From positions 1,922,001 to 1,986,000 of the forward strand of contig NZ_CP022296.1 of the NCBI RefSeq assembly GCF_017310035.1: a DNA stretch of 64,000 bases. The letters are read 5' to 3'. The notes under the pieces are model-generated. The model searched no databases. It saw nothing but the letters and a program-made list of their open reading frames with translations, and was not told the origin of the DNA. Made by a program: the position numbers and the translations under genes. Source of the stretch: Nocardioides sp. S5. Its GTDB lineage: Bacteria > Actinomycetota > Actinomycetes > Propionibacteriales > Nocardioidaceae. How positions within the stretch are numbered: position 1 is the stretch's first letter; the number at the start of each line of letters is the position of its first letter. This document shows positions 30,094 through 38,137 of the stretch, one piece after another.

Positions 30094-30869
30094 GACGTGG
30101 TCACCTCACGTGGTCGGGTGGTGCGCTTCTCGATGTCCTTCTCGTTCGCCTGGGCGGGCGTCAGCTCGACTACCCGCTGCACGAACACGCCCGGGAGGTG
30201 CACGTCGTCGGGGTCGATGTCGCCGATCTCGACGACGTGCTCGGCCTCCACGACGGTCAGGCGCCCGGCCATCGCGGCAGGGACGTTGAAGTTGCGGGCC
30301 GAGGAGTGGAAGACGCAGTTGCCGGCCCGGTCGACCTTCGCGGCCCGGACCAGCGCGACGTCGGTGACGATCGACTCCTCCAGCACCATCTCGGTGCCGT
30401 GGAAGGTGCGTACCTCCTTGGCCTCCGACGCGAGCGCGACGGTACCGTCGGGGTGGTAGCACCACGGCAGGCCGCCCTCGGCGACCATCGTCCCGACGCC
30501 GGTGGGTGTGTAGAAGGCGCCGATGCCGGCGCCGCCGGCGCGCAGCCGCTCGGCCAGCGTGCCCTGCGGGGTCAGCTCCACGGTGAGCTCGCCGGCGAGG
30601 TACTGGCGGCCGAACTCCTTGTTCTCGCCGACGTACGACGCGATGACGCGGCTGATCCTGCGGTGCTCGAGGAGCAGTCCGAGCCCGGCCCCGTCGACGC
30701 CGCAGTTGTTGGACACGACGGTCAGGTCGTCCGCGCCCTGCTCGAGCAGGGCGCTGATCAGCGTCCACGGGATGCCGACGAGGCCGAAGCCGCCGACGGC
30801 CAGGCTCGAACCGGGGCCGATGTCCGCGACGGCGTCCGCCGCGCTGGGGACCACCTTGTCGATGCTCAT
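30090..30869 (-). CDS. catI: 3-oxoadipate CoA-transferase subunit A
   Basis: 259-residue alpha subunit of the 3-oxoadipate CoA-transferase. It has the glycine-rich [21 protein letters not shown] motif, [57 protein letters not shown] and [17 protein letters not shown]. It forms an alpha2beta2 or similar complex with the product of the next gene. The start (30869) overlaps the pcaD stop by 4 nt and its stop overlaps catJ. Acetoacetate-type (ScoA/ScoB) specificity is possible for the family, but the pathway context argues for 3-oxoadipate. Confidence 0.93.
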   Translation of the reverse strand: MSIDKVVPSAADAVADIGPGSSLAVGGFGLVGIPWTLISALLEQGADDLTVVSNNCGVDGAGLGLLLEHRRISRVIASYVGENKEFGRQYLAGELTVELTPQGTLAERLRAGGAGIGAFYTPTGVGTMVAEGGLPWCYHPDGTVALASEAKEVRTFHGTEMVLEESIVTDVALVRAAKVDRAGNCVFHSSARNFNVPAAMAGRLTVVEAEHVVEIGDIDPDDVHLPGVFVQRVVELTPAQANEKDIEKRTTRPREVTTS

Positions 30870-31642
30870 GCGGTTCCGCCTTCCAGGTGCTCGATGATCG
30901 CGCTGGTGATGGTCTGGGGCTGCTCGGCGTTGGCGAGGTGTGCCGCTCCAGCCACCACGAGCAGCCGCCCGTCCTTCACACCCTCGGCGATTGCCTCGAG
31001 GTGCGCAGGGGGAGTGGCGGGGTCGTCGGCTCCGGCGATGGCGAGCGTGGGTGCTGCGATGTCGCGCAGGTCACTGCGCAGGTCCATGGTCGCGATGACC
31101 TCGCAGCAGGACGCGTAGCCCTCTGCGGGCGTGGCGGCGACGACGGCCTCGTGGGCCGCCCGGGTGTCGGGGTTGGCCTCGAGGTACGGCGCGGTGAACC
31201 ACCGCGCGACGACTGCCTCCGCGACGAAGCCCGTCCCGTTCGCGCGGACGGAAGCGGCCCGGTCGTGCCAGGCGCTCGACGGGTCGAGCCGTGCGCCGGT
31301 GCAGAGAACCACGAGCCGGTCGACGCACTCAGGGTGGCGCGCGGCGAGGCGCATGCCGGTCATGCCGCCCAGGGAGAGGCCGACGAAGTGGGCCCTCTCG
31401 ACGCCGAGGGTGTCGAGCAGCGCGACCACGTCGTCGACCAGGTCGTCGATGTCGTAGGGCCCTGGCGGGACCGGCGAGGCCCCGTGGCCTCGGGTGTCGT
31501 AGCGCACCACGCGGAACTGGTCGGCCAGCTCGTCGGCCTGGGCGTCCCACATGCTCGTGGTCGACCCGAGGGAGTTGGACAGCACGACGACCGGCGCGTC
31601 CTCGGGCCCGGTGACGACGTGGTGGACGGCGACGGCAGTCAT
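30866..31642 (-). CDS. pcaD: 3-oxoadipate enol-lactonase
   Basis: 258-residue alpha/beta hydrolase converting 3-oxoadipate enol-lactone to 3-oxoadipate. The oxyanion-hole region is VVVLSNSLGSTTSMWD, the nucleophile elbow is VGLSLGGMTGM, and the C-terminal His is in VAGAAHLANAEQP. RVVRYDTRGHGASPVPPGPYDIDDLVDDV is characteristic of PcaD. The ATG at 31642 overlaps the thiolase stop codon (ATGA). It has no fused carboxymuconolactone decarboxylase, and no protocatechuate-branch genes are nearby, so it serves the catechol branch here. Confidence 0.94.
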   Translation of the reverse strand: MTAVAVHHVVTGPEDAPVVVLSNSLGSTTSMWDAQADELADQFRVVRYDTRGHGASPVPPGPYDIDDLVDDVVALLDTLGVERAHFVGLSLGGMTGMRLAARHPECVDRLVVLCTGARLDPSSAWHDRAASVRANGTGFVAEAVVARWFTAPYLEANPDTRAAHEAVVAATPAEGYASCCEVIATMDLRSDLRDIAAPTLAIAGADDPATPPAHLEAIAEGVKDGRLLVVAGAAHLANAEQPQTITSAIIEHLEGGTA

Positions 31643-32856
31643 GAGGTGACCCTCTCGAAGATCGCAGCCAGGCCCTGGCCGCCACCGATGCACATGGTCT
31701 CCAACGCGTAGCGCGACTCGCGTCGCTGCATCTCGTACGCCATCGTGGCGAGGATCCGGGCGCCGGTCGCGCCGACCGGGTGGCCCAGCGAGATGCCGGA
31801 GCCGTTGGGGTTGAGCCGCTCGTCGGTCGGGTCCACCTCCCACTCACGCAGGCACGCGAGCACCTGGGCGGCGAAGGCCTCGTTGAGCTCGATGAGGTCG
31901 ATCTCGTCGAGGGTGAGCCCGGCCCGGTCGAGGGCCGCGGCGGTGGCGGGGACGGGCCCGATGCCCATCACCTCGGGACCCACTCCGGCGACGGCCCAGG
32001 ACCTCAGGGCCAGGAGGGGGCGCAGGCCACGGCGGTCAGCCTCCTCGCGGGTGGTGACGACGCACATGGCGGCGCCGTCGTTCTGGCCGCTGGCGTTGCC
32101 GGCCGTGACGGTCGACTCGCCGTCGACCTTCAGGCGCACGGGCCGCAACCCGGCAAGCTGCTCGAGGGTGGTCCCGGGTCGCGGGTGCTCGTCGCGGTCG
32201 ACGACCACGTCCGCCTCGCCCCGACGGCCGGGGACGGTGACGGGCACGAGCTCGTCGGCGAACCTCCCGGCGTCGTGGGCGGCGCCGGCCCGCTGCTGGG
32301 AGCGGAGTGCGAGCTCGTCCTGGTCCTCGCGGGAGATGTCGTACTCCCGGCGCAGGTTCTCGGCCGTCTCCAGCATGCCGCCGGGCACGGGGTGGTCCTT
32401 GCCGCCAGCAGTCTCGCGGGCGCGGACCAGCCGGTCCATCAGCTCGATCCCGCCGCTGCGGACGCCGGTGCGCAGGCCGAGTGCGTAGTGCTCGACGTTC
32501 GACATCGACTCCACGCCGCCGGCCACGATCAGGCTGCCGGCGCCGCTGGCGACCTGGGACGCCGCGTAGAGGGCGGCCTGCAGACCCGATCCGCACCGAC
32601 GGTCGAGCTGGAGACCGGGGACTCCCGTGCCCAGACCGGCGTCCAGGGCGGCGATCCGACCGATGGCGGGATTCTCGCCGCTGGGGTAGCAGTTGCCGAG
32701 GACGACGTCGTCCACGTCGCCCTCGCCCAGCGACGTACGCCGGACGAGCTCGCGCAGCGTGTGGGCGGCGAGGTCGACCGCGGAGAGGGACGCGAGCGCG
32801 CCGCCCTGGCGGCCGACGGGGGTGCGGACGGGTTCGCAGATGACGATGTCGGACAT
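31639..32856 (-). CDS. pcaF: 3-oxoadipyl-CoA thiolase
   Basis: 405-residue thiolase cleaving 3-oxoadipyl-CoA to succinyl-CoA and acetyl-CoA, the last step of the pathway. The acyl-accepting Cys is in QLDRRCGSGLQAALYA (about residue 88). The catalytic His lies in NPNGSGISLGHPVGATGARI and the second Cys in METMCIGGGQGLA-like sequence near the C-terminus. The N-terminus VICEPVRTPVGRQGG is typical. It is the promoter-proximal gene of the pcaF-pcaD-catI-catJ set, divergent from a second LysR gene across a 77-bp intergenic region with a dyad. Confidence 0.93.
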   Translation of the reverse strand: MSDIVICEPVRTPVGRQGGALASLSAVDLAAHTLRELVRRTSLGEGDVDDVVLGNCYPSGENPAIGRIAALDAGLGTGVPGLQLDRRCGSGLQAALYAASQVASGAGSLIVAGGVESMSNVEHYALGLRTGVRSGGIELMDRLVRARETAGGKDHPVPGGMLETAENLRREYDISREDQDELALRSQQRAGAAHDAGRFADELVPVTVPGRRGEADVVVDRDEHPRPGTTLEQLAGLRPVRLKVDGESTVTAGNASGQNDGAAMCVVTTREEADRRGLRPLLALRSWAVAGVGPEVMGIGPVPATAAALDRAGLTLDEIDLIELNEAFAAQVLACLREWEVDPTDERLNPNGSGISLGHPVGATGARILATMAYEMQRRESRYALETMCIGGGQGLAAIFERVTS

Positions 32857-32881
32857 GCCTCGACGTTAGGCGACCCGAGTC

Positions 32882-32895
32882 ATACGGGGAAGTAT
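32882..32895. promoter_or_regulatory. ATAC-N6-GTAT dyad between pcaF and divergent lysR
   Basis: ATAC at 32882-32885 and GTAT at 32892-32895 form an inverted repeat in the 77-bp divergent gap. Catechol-pathway LysR regulators (CatM/BenM type) bind ATAC-N7-GTAT sites; here the spacer is 6. Assignment as the operator of the neighbouring LysR protein is inference. Confidence 0.5.
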
Positions 32896-32933
32896 CCATT
32901 TCGCGTCGATTGATATCGTGAGAGTCTTGGTCG

Positions 32934-33827
32934 ATGGAGCTCCGCCACCTGCGTTACTTCCAGGCCGTCGCCGAGGAGCGTCACTTCGGCCGCGCCGCCC
33001 AGCGGCTGCACATGGCGCAGCCGCCGCTGTCGCAGCAGATCAAGCAGCTCGAGGACGAGCTCGGCGTCGCCCTGCTGCGGCGCACGACGCGTCGCGTCGA
33101 CCTGACGCCTGCGGGCGAGGCCTACCTGGTCCGGGTCCGGGCGATCCTCCAGTCGGTCGAGGTGGCCGGTGACGAGGCGGTCCGCATCGGCAGCGGCCTC
33201 GAGGGCCGCCTCGTCATCGGGTGCGTGGGGTCGGCGACGTACTCCCTGCTGCCTGCGCTGGCGCGGTCCCTGCGCGACCACCTGCCGGGTGTCGACTTCG
33301 CCTTCCGGGGCGAGATGCTGAGCCCCCAGCAGCTCGAGGCGCTGCGGGACGGCTCGATCGACCTCGCCCTCCTGCGCCCCTTCGCGGACCTGGCCCAGAG
33401 CACCGACGTGGCGCTCACCTCGCTGCGTGAGGAGAAGTACGTCGTCGCGCTGCCGGAGGGGCACCGGTTGGCCAGCCGCAGTCGGGTGCGCGTCGCGGAC
33501 CTGCGCGGCGAGGACCTCATCGTGCACTCGGGGCACGGTCGCTCCGCGATGTACGACGCCGTGACCGCCCTGTGCCGCGACGCCGGGTTCGAGCCGACGA
33601 TCCGCCACGAGGTGGCCGAGACGTCGACCCTGGTCACTTTCGTCGCGGCGGCCCTCGGGGTGGCCGTCGTGCCGGAGCCGGTCTCGGCCCTCGTGGTGGC
33701 CGGCGCGGTCTTCCGCCCGCTGGCCTCGCGCGCCCGGATGGAGCTCATGACGGCCACCAGAGCCGACGACGCGTCCGAGCTGCTCGTCCGGGCGCTGCGG
33801 GTCCTCCGGGCCCAGGTCGGCACCTGA
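32934..33827 (+). CDS. LysR-family regulator divergent from the pcaF operon
   Basis: 297-residue LysR-type regulator: helix-turn-helix in MELRHLRYFQAVAEERHFGRAAQRLHMAQPPLSQQIKQLEDELG, effector domain from about 90 (RLVIGCVGSATYSLLPALARSLRDHLPGVDF, LRDGSIDLALLRPF). Its position, back-to-back with pcaF and sharing a 77-bp region with an ATAC-N6-GTAT dyad, suggests control of pcaF-pcaD-catIJ. It resembles the other LysR here only at family level, so the two may sense different effectors. The gene ends just before a strong terminator hairpin. Confidence 0.9.
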   Translation: MELRHLRYFQAVAEERHFGRAAQRLHMAQPPLSQQIKQLEDELGVALLRRTTRRVDLTPAGEAYLVRVRAILQSVEVAGDEAVRIGSGLEGRLVIGCVGSATYSLLPALARSLRDHLPGVDFAFRGEMLSPQQLEALRDGSIDLALLRPFADLAQSTDVALTSLREEKYVVALPEGHRLASRSRVRVADLRGEDLIVHSGHGRSAMYDAVTALCRDAGFEPTIRHEVAETSTLVTFVAAALGVAVVPEPVSALVVAGAVFRPLASRARMELMTATRADDASELLVRALRVLRAQVGT

Positions 33828-33834
33828 GCCGACA

Positions 33835-33867
33835 GAGGCCCCGCGCTCCCTGGGGAGCCGGGGCCTC
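33835..33867. terminator. Strong intergenic hairpin between convergent lysR and yceI-like genes
   Basis: GAGGCCCCG (33835-33843) pairs with CGGGGCCTC (33859-33867), 9 bp perfect, with an inner GCTCCC/GGGAGC stem and then TTTG. It lies between convergent genes ending at 33827 and 33890, so it is a likely bidirectional terminator. Confidence 0.75.
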
Positions 33868-33889
33868 AGTTTGCCGGTGGTGCGGTCGG

Positions 33890-34525
33890 TCAGGCGTCCT
33901 TGATCGCCGAGACGTCGAGCTCGAGCCTGATCTTGTCGGAGACGAGCACGCCCCCGGTCTCGAGCGCCGCGTTCCAGGTGAGGTCCCAGTCCTTGCGGTT
34001 GATGGTCGCGGCGCCCTCGAAGCCGATGCGGACGTTGCCGAACGGGTCCTGGGCGGTGCCGTTCTCCTCGAAGGGGATGGTGAGGGAGCGCGTGGTGCCC
34101 TTGATGGTGAGGTCGCCGGTGACGGCCCAGTCGGTGCCGTCGCGCTCCACCGAGGTGGAGACGAAGGTGATCTCGGGGTAGGTCTCGACGTCGAAGAAGT
34201 CGGCCGAGCGCAGGTGGCCGTCACGGTCGGCGGACCCGGTGGCGATGCTGGCGGTGCGGATGGTGAGCCGGACGCTGGAGCTGCCGGGCGTCTCGGTGTC
34301 GACGTGGGCGGTGCCCTCGAAGTCGCTGAAGGTGCCGCGAACGGTCGTGACCATGGCGTGGCGGGCCGAGAAGCCGAGGCGGGTGTGGCTCGGGTCGATC
34401 GTGTAGTCGCCGGTCAGGACCGACCCGGACGTGGCCTCGGCCACGGCGGTGGGGGAAGCAGCAGGGGCGGCAGCATGAGGGGTGGTCGTGGGAGAGGACT
34501 TGGGCTTGCGGCGGAAGAACGACAT
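33890..34525 (-). CDS. YceI family protein (lipid/isoprenoid-binding beta-barrel)
   Basis: 211 residues. After a short basic, Ala/Pro-rich N-terminus (MSFFRRKPKSSPTT, no convincing signal peptide) comes the YceI domain from about residue 38: GDYTIDPSHTRLGFSARHAMVTTVRGTFSDFEGTAHVD, GHLRSADFFDVETYPEITFVSTSV, GDLTIKGTTRSLTIPFEENG and NRKDWDLTWNAALETGGVLVSDKIRLELDVSAIK. YceI proteins bind long polyprenyl or similar chains; E. coli YceI is periplasmic and base-induced, while actinobacterial members are often cytoplasmic. It has its own copy of the TGGTTG-N6-CAACTA operator 19 bp upstream of the start, linking it to the MarR gene at 36465. Confidence 0.9.
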   Translation of the reverse strand: MSFFRRKPKSSPTTTPHAAAPAASPTAVAEATSGSVLTGDYTIDPSHTRLGFSARHAMVTTVRGTFSDFEGTAHVDTETPGSSSVRLTIRTASIATGSADRDGHLRSADFFDVETYPEITFVSTSVERDGTDWAVTGDLTIKGTTRSLTIPFEENGTAQDPFGNVRIGFEGAATINRKDWDLTWNAALETGGVLVSDKIRLELDVSAIKDA

Positions 34526-34544
34526 GAGCGGCTCCAGTGTGAAT

Positions 34545-34562
34545 TGGTTGTAGGTGCAACTA
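34545..34562. promoter_or_regulatory. MarR operator copy upstream of the yceI-like gene
   Basis: TGGTTG (34545-34550), 6-nt spacer, CAACTA (34557-34562). The same 18-bp design occurs at 36396-36413 and 36429-36446 around the MarR gene. It lies 19 bp upstream of the yceI-like start codon, so a repressor bound here would block transcription or initiation. Confidence 0.7.
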
Positions 34563-34585
34563 TGACAAGGCGGGTGGAACGGGTT

Positions 34586-35251
34586 TCATTCCCGGGGCGA
34601 CGGGCCTGGGACGACCGCTCGGAGGTCCAGTCGGTCGGCGATCCAGCTGCCGAGGGCGTCGACCGTCCGCGCGGTGAGGCTGTGGCCGCCCGGGTCGCGG
34701 TGGGTGAGGGTCTCGGCGCCGGAGTCTCCGGTGAGGTAGGTCCAGGTGCGGTCCAGCAGCTCGCGCGGGATGACGGAGTCCTGGTCGCCCTGGGCGACGA
34801 GGACCGAGGCGCCCGCCAGGCGGCCGGGTGCGACCGGCACCCCGGCGTCGAACGGCAGGGTGCCGTAGAGGACGGCAGTGCCCGCGAACCGCTGGGGGTC
34901 CTGCAGGAGCAGACCGCCCGCGAAGGCGGCGCCTCCGCTGAAGCCGACGAGGATGACCGGGCGCCCCGCCGGTGCCACGGCGTCGAGCCAGGTCCGGAAC
35001 CACGACATGGTCTCTGCCAGCGACTCCGCGACCGGGCGCCCGATGCCGCGGTTGGCGAACCAGGCGTAGCCGCCACCCTCGACGATCGGCGCGCGCACGG
35101 CGGCGTACGACGGACCGGCCGGCAGGTGGGCGGCGAGGCCGAGGATGTCCTCCTCGTTCGAGCCGCGTCCGTGGAGCAGGACGACGAGCGGTGCCGTCGG
35201 GTCGTCGCTGCCGTACGTCGCGACGGCGGGGGCCGCGACGGGGGCGCTCAC
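34586..35251 (-). CDS. Alpha/beta hydrolase, phospholipase/carboxylesterase (MhqD-like)
   Basis: 221-residue esterase of the carboxylesterase/acyl-protein-thioesterase group. LVVLLHGRGSNEEDILGLAAHL is the oxyanion-hole region, VILVGFSGGAAFAGGLLL the nucleophile elbow (GFSGG), VLVAQGDQDSVIP holds the Asp region, and THRDPGGHSLTARTVDAL the His. Close family analogues include Bacillus MhqD, encoded with ring-cleaving dioxygenases in MarR-controlled quinone-stress operons, as here. GTG at 35251 overlaps the stop of the upstream VOC gene (GTGA). Substrate not known. Confidence 0.87.
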   Translation of the reverse strand: MSAPVAAPAVATYGSDDPTAPLVVLLHGRGSNEEDILGLAAHLPAGPSYAAVRAPIVEGGGYAWFANRGIGRPVAESLAETMSWFRTWLDAVAPAGRPVILVGFSGGAAFAGGLLLQDPQRFAGTAVLYGTLPFDAGVPVAPGRLAGASVLVAQGDQDSVIPRELLDRTWTYLTGDSGAETLTHRDPGGHSLTARTVDALGSWIADRLDLRAVVPGPSPRE

Positions 35252-35757
35252 GACGCGTCGACCGGGACGAGCTCGGCGGCGGTGCGGACTCCGCCCCAGG
35301 TGCGTACCTCGGTGGCGAGGTCGAGGCGGTCGACGGGGGCAGCGTTCTCGTAGTCGCCCCACTGCGCCTTGGGCAGCATCCACATGACCTCGAACTCGTT
35401 GCCGTCGGGGTCGTGGGCGTAGATGCTCTTGGTGGCGCCGTGGCTGGATTCGCCGGTGTAGGCGTCGAGCTCGGCGAGCGTGTGGCGGGCCTGCTCGAGC
35501 TCCTCGATCGTGTCGACCTGCCAGGCCAGGTGGTAGAGCCCGAGGCTGCCGCGCGGACGCGGCGGCTGGGCGCCGACGCCGAACAGGCCGAGGTCGTGGT
35601 GGTTGCCCGAGCGGGGGAGCCGCAGGAAGGCGGCGTTGGCGCGGGGCTCACGTGCGACGACGTGCATGTCGAAGGCCTGCTGGTAGAAGGTGAGGCTCCG
35701 CTCGAGGTCGGCCACGAACAGCACGGCGTGGTTGAGGCGGACTGCGTTGACGGTCAT
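35248..35757 (-). CDS. VOC family protein (glyoxalase / ring-cleaving dioxygenase-like)
   Basis: 169-residue vicinal-oxygen-chelate protein: RLNHAVLFVADLERSLTFYQQAFDMHVV begins the first beta-alpha-beta-beta-beta module (metal His in LNHAVL), LGLYHLAWQVDTIEELEQARHTL begins the second (His in YHLAWQV), and the metal Glu is in GNEFEVMWM. Sequence such as NHHDLGLFG matches catechol-2,3-dioxygenase-like members. It sits between an NADP-dependent oxidoreductase gene and the hydrolase gene, consistent with detoxification of catechols or quinones. The operon is controlled by operators around 36.4 kb (inference). Confidence 0.88.
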   Translation of the reverse strand: MTVNAVRLNHAVLFVADLERSLTFYQQAFDMHVVAREPRANAAFLRLPRSGNHHDLGLFGVGAQPPRPRGSLGLYHLAWQVDTIEELEQARHTLAELDAYTGESSHGATKSIYAHDPDGNEFEVMWMLPKAQWGDYENAAPVDRLDLATEVRTWGGVRTAAELVPVDAS

Positions 35758-35793
35758 CGGATGCTTGCTCCTCGTTGGTGTCTGAAGGTGTGG

Positions 35794-36369
35794 TCAGTCG
35801 TTGACGCCGAAGCCGCCGGTCCAGGAGATCTTCTCGCTAACGGCGAGGGTGAGCTGCAGGAAGCCGAGAGCCTCGAGCTCGCGGGCGCGCGTGAGCGAGC
35901 CGGCGTCGATGGCCTCCAGGCCGCCGGAGGTGACGATGCCGATCAGGATCGACTTGGCGTCGGCATCGTCGCCCGCGACGAGGACGGTCGTGCGGGAGTC
36001 GCCTACGGTGCCGGAGGCGAGGGTGGCGGCGAAGTTGGTGTTGAACGCCTTGAGGACGCGCGACTCGGGGAGGGCGGCAGCGATCTCGGCGGCGGCCGAG
36101 CTGTCGGCCGGCACGACGAGGGAGTCGAAGGTCTCGAAGTTGAGGGGGTTGGTGATGTCGACGACGACCTTGCCGGCGAGCTGGTCACCGCGCTGGCCGA
36201 TGATCGTGCTGATCGCGGGGTAGGGGACCGCCAGGACCACGACGTCGCCGCTGACGGCGGTGTCGACGTCGCCCTGGCCGAGGAGCTGGACGGTGTGCCC
36301 GCCCTTGCCTGCGACGGACGCGATGGCCTGGCCCATGTTGCCGGTGCCGAGGATGGAGAGGTGTGCCAT
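35794..36369 (-). CDS. NADP(H)-dependent oxidoreductase, NpdG/F420-reductase-like
   Basis: 191-residue Rossmann protein of the coenzyme F420-dependent NADP reductase-like family. LSILGTGNMGQAIASVAGKGGHTVQLLG is the dinucleotide-binding fold, VVLAVPYPAISTII and KVVVDITNPLNFETFDSLVVPADSS are family segments, VLKAFNTNFAATLASG contains the conserved Asn, and the C-terminus has GLEAIDAGSLTRARELEALGFLQLTLA. It may reduce quinones or related electrophiles. Start ATG at 36369, with CAGGAG about 10 nt upstream. A MarR operator lies 27 bp upstream and the gene diverges from the MarR gene. Confidence 0.88.
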   Translation of the reverse strand: MAHLSILGTGNMGQAIASVAGKGGHTVQLLGQGDVDTAVSGDVVVLAVPYPAISTIIGQRGDQLAGKVVVDITNPLNFETFDSLVVPADSSAAAEIAAALPESRVLKAFNTNFAATLASGTVGDSRTTVLVAGDDADAKSILIGIVTSGGLEAIDAGSLTRARELEALGFLQLTLAVSEKISWTGGFGVND

Positions 36370-36395
36370 GAGGAGCTCCTGGGTGCGTAGGGTAT

Positions 36396-36413
36396 TGGTT
36401 GTCGCTACAACTA
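36396..36413. promoter_or_regulatory. MarR operator copy proximal to the oxidoreductase gene
   Basis: TGGTTG (36396-36401), 6-nt spacer, CAACTA (36408-36413), identical in both half-sites to the copy at 34545-34562. It lies 27 bp upstream of the oxidoreductase start codon, within the divergent promoter region. Confidence 0.7.
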
Positions 36414-36428
36414 ACAGCGTACACCCTT

Positions 36429-36446
36429 TAGTTGTTCCGTCAACTA
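36429..36446. promoter_or_regulatory. MarR operator copy proximal to the marR-like gene
   Basis: TAGTTG (36429-36434), 6-nt spacer, CAACTA (36441-36446): a perfect inverted repeat. It lies 18 bp upstream of the MarR start codon, so negative autoregulation is likely. Its centre is 33 bp from the centre of the neighbouring copy, close to three helical turns. Confidence 0.72.
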
Positions 36447-36464
36447 TTCGAGTAGGCTGTCCCC

Positions 36465-36968
36465 ATGACGACCCGATGGCTGACCCAGGACGAGTCCGCC
36501 ACGTGGGTGCGCTTGGTGGCGGTGCTGGAGCTGCTCCCCAACGTCCTGGACTCGCAGCTGCGCCGCGACGCCGACCTGACCAACTTCGACTACTACGTCC
36601 TCGCGATGCTCTCCGAGGCCGAGGACCGCACGCTGCGCATGACAGCCCTCGCTGCGCAGACCAACGCTGCACTGCCGCGGTTGTCCCACGTCGTACGCCG
36701 GCTAGAGGAGCGCGGCCTCGTCGACCGGCTCCCGTGCCCGGAGGACAAGCGCGCCACCAACGCTCGCCTGACCGACGCTGGCGTCGCCGCGGTGACGGCC
36801 GCAGCGCCGGGGCACGTCGCGAACGTCCGTGACCACGTGATCGACGCGCTGACCCCCCAGCAGGTGGCGCAGCTCGGGGAGATCGCGGACGCCCTCCTCG
36901 CACGGCTCGACCCGGACGGCCGGATGACTCCCATGTATCGCCGGCACGACGCCGCCGCCGAGGACTGA
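36465..36968 (+). CDS. MarR-family transcriptional regulator
   Basis: 167-residue winged-helix regulator. The DNA-binding core is LRMTALAAQTNAALPRLSHVVRRLEERGLVDRLPCPEDKRATNARLTDAGVAAV, with the wing Arg in DKRATN. Flanking helices form the dimer interface. Divergent from the oxidoreductase-VOC-hydrolase operon and preceded by two 18-bp inverted repeats, it most likely represses itself, that operon and the separate yceI-like gene, which has a third copy. The ligand is unknown; quinones or catechols are plausible from the target genes. Start ATG at 36465; no strong ribosome-binding site is seen. Confidence 0.92.
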   Translation: MTTRWLTQDESATWVRLVAVLELLPNVLDSQLRRDADLTNFDYYVLAMLSEAEDRTLRMTALAAQTNAALPRLSHVVRRLEERGLVDRLPCPEDKRATNARLTDAGVAAVTAAAPGHVANVRDHVIDALTPQQVAQLGEIADALLARLDPDGRMTPMYRRHDAAAED

Positions 36969-37060
36969 GTCCACCACGCCGTCTCGCGGGGGATGGACGG
37001 CGCTGACCCGGGGTACGTGCGTGGGCGGGACGGCCGTCCCCGACGACCAGGGAGACCAGC

Positions 37061-38128
37061 ATGCGTATCGCCATCACCGGAGCCAGCGGCAACGTGGGGT
37101 CCGCGCTGCTGCGCAGGCTGGCTGATCGGAACGAGCACGAGGTCGTGGGTGTCGTGCGGCGCACCCCCTCGCAGGCCGCGCCGTTCGCCGGCGTCGAGTG
37201 GCACCCGGTGGACCTGACACGGAGCGAGGACGAGTCCGCCCTGGCCGCCGCCTTCGCGGGATGCGACGCGGTGGTCCACCTCGCCTGGGGCTTCCAACCC
37301 ACCCACCAGGAGGACTACCTCGCCGAGCTCGGGGTCGGCGGCACCCGGCGCGTGATCGACGCCGCCGTCGCGTCGGGCGTGGGCCACCTGGTGCACATGT
37401 CCTCGGTCGGTGCGTACTCACCGAAGCAGGACGACCGTCCGGTGGACGAGTCCTGGCCGACCGACGGCGTGCCGGGCTCGACGTACAGCCGGCACAAGGC
37501 GGCCGCCGAGCGGCTGCTCGACGGCCTGGAGCGTGACCGGCCCAGCACCGTGGTCACCCGCCTCCGTCCCGGCATCGTCGGGCAGACGAGCGCCGGCAGC
37601 GCCCTGCTGCGCTACGGCCTCCCGGGACTGGTGCCCCGGGCGCTGCTCTCCCACGTCCCCGTCCTGCCCCTCGACCGTCGTCTGGCCATCCCGATGGTGC
37701 ACGCCGACGACCTCGCCGAGGCGGTCGTGCTGGCCCTGGAGTCCCGGACGCCCGGAGCGTTCAACCTGGCCGCCGACCCGGCTGTGACGACCGAGGACAT
37801 CGCGCGGGTGCTGGGGGCTCGCTCCGTGCACGTCCCCGCGGCCGCCGTTCGTGCGGCGGTCTCCGCGAGCTGGCACGCCCGCCTGCAGCCGCTGGACGCC
37901 GGCTGGATCGACCTGGCCTTCTCCGTGCCGTTGATGGACACCACGAGGGCACGCTCCGAGCTGGGGTGGTCGGCCACCACCGGTGCGTTGCGGGTCCTGG
38001 CCGAGACGGTGCACGGCATGCAGGACGGCGCGGCCGACTCCTCTCCCGTCCTCCGGGAGCGCACCGTGGCCGGCTCGCTGGGGAAGTTCCTCCGCGACGG
38101 GCCTGTCAGCCGGCGTCGACGGGCCTGA
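37061..38128 (+). CDS. NAD-dependent epimerase/dehydratase family (extended SDR)
   Basis: 355-residue extended short-chain dehydrogenase/reductase. The Rossmann motif is ITGASGNVGSALLRRL at about 5-20. The active-site Ser/Tyr/Lys pattern appears as MSSVGAYSP and GSTYSRHKAAAERLLDGL (YSRHK in place of the canonical YxxxK). IPMVHADDLAEAVVLALE and GAFNLAADPAVTTEDIARVLG are typical of nucleotide-sugar or sterol-type SDRs. The substrate cannot be assigned. Start ATG at 37061 with CCAGGGAGA upstream. The gene ends 10 bp before the convergent dnaE2. Confidence 0.87.
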   Translation: MRIAITGASGNVGSALLRRLADRNEHEVVGVVRRTPSQAAPFAGVEWHPVDLTRSEDESALAAAFAGCDAVVHLAWGFQPTHQEDYLAELGVGGTRRVIDAAVASGVGHLVHMSSVGAYSPKQDDRPVDESWPTDGVPGSTYSRHKAAAERLLDGLERDRPSTVVTRLRPGIVGQTSAGSALLRYGLPGLVPRALLSHVPVLPLDRRLAIPMVHADDLAEAVVLALESRTPGAFNLAADPAVTTEDIARVLGARSVHVPAAAVRAAVSASWHARLQPLDAGWIDLAFSVPLMDTTRARSELGWSATTGALRVLAETVHGMQDGAADSSPVLRERTVAGSLGKFLRDGPVSRRRRA

Positions 38129-38137
38129 GCCACACGC

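Noticed and set aside
36993..37217. Short plus-strand frame before the SDR gene
   Set aside because: It overlaps the SDR start in another frame; the SDR Rossmann motif begins directly at the ATG at 37061.
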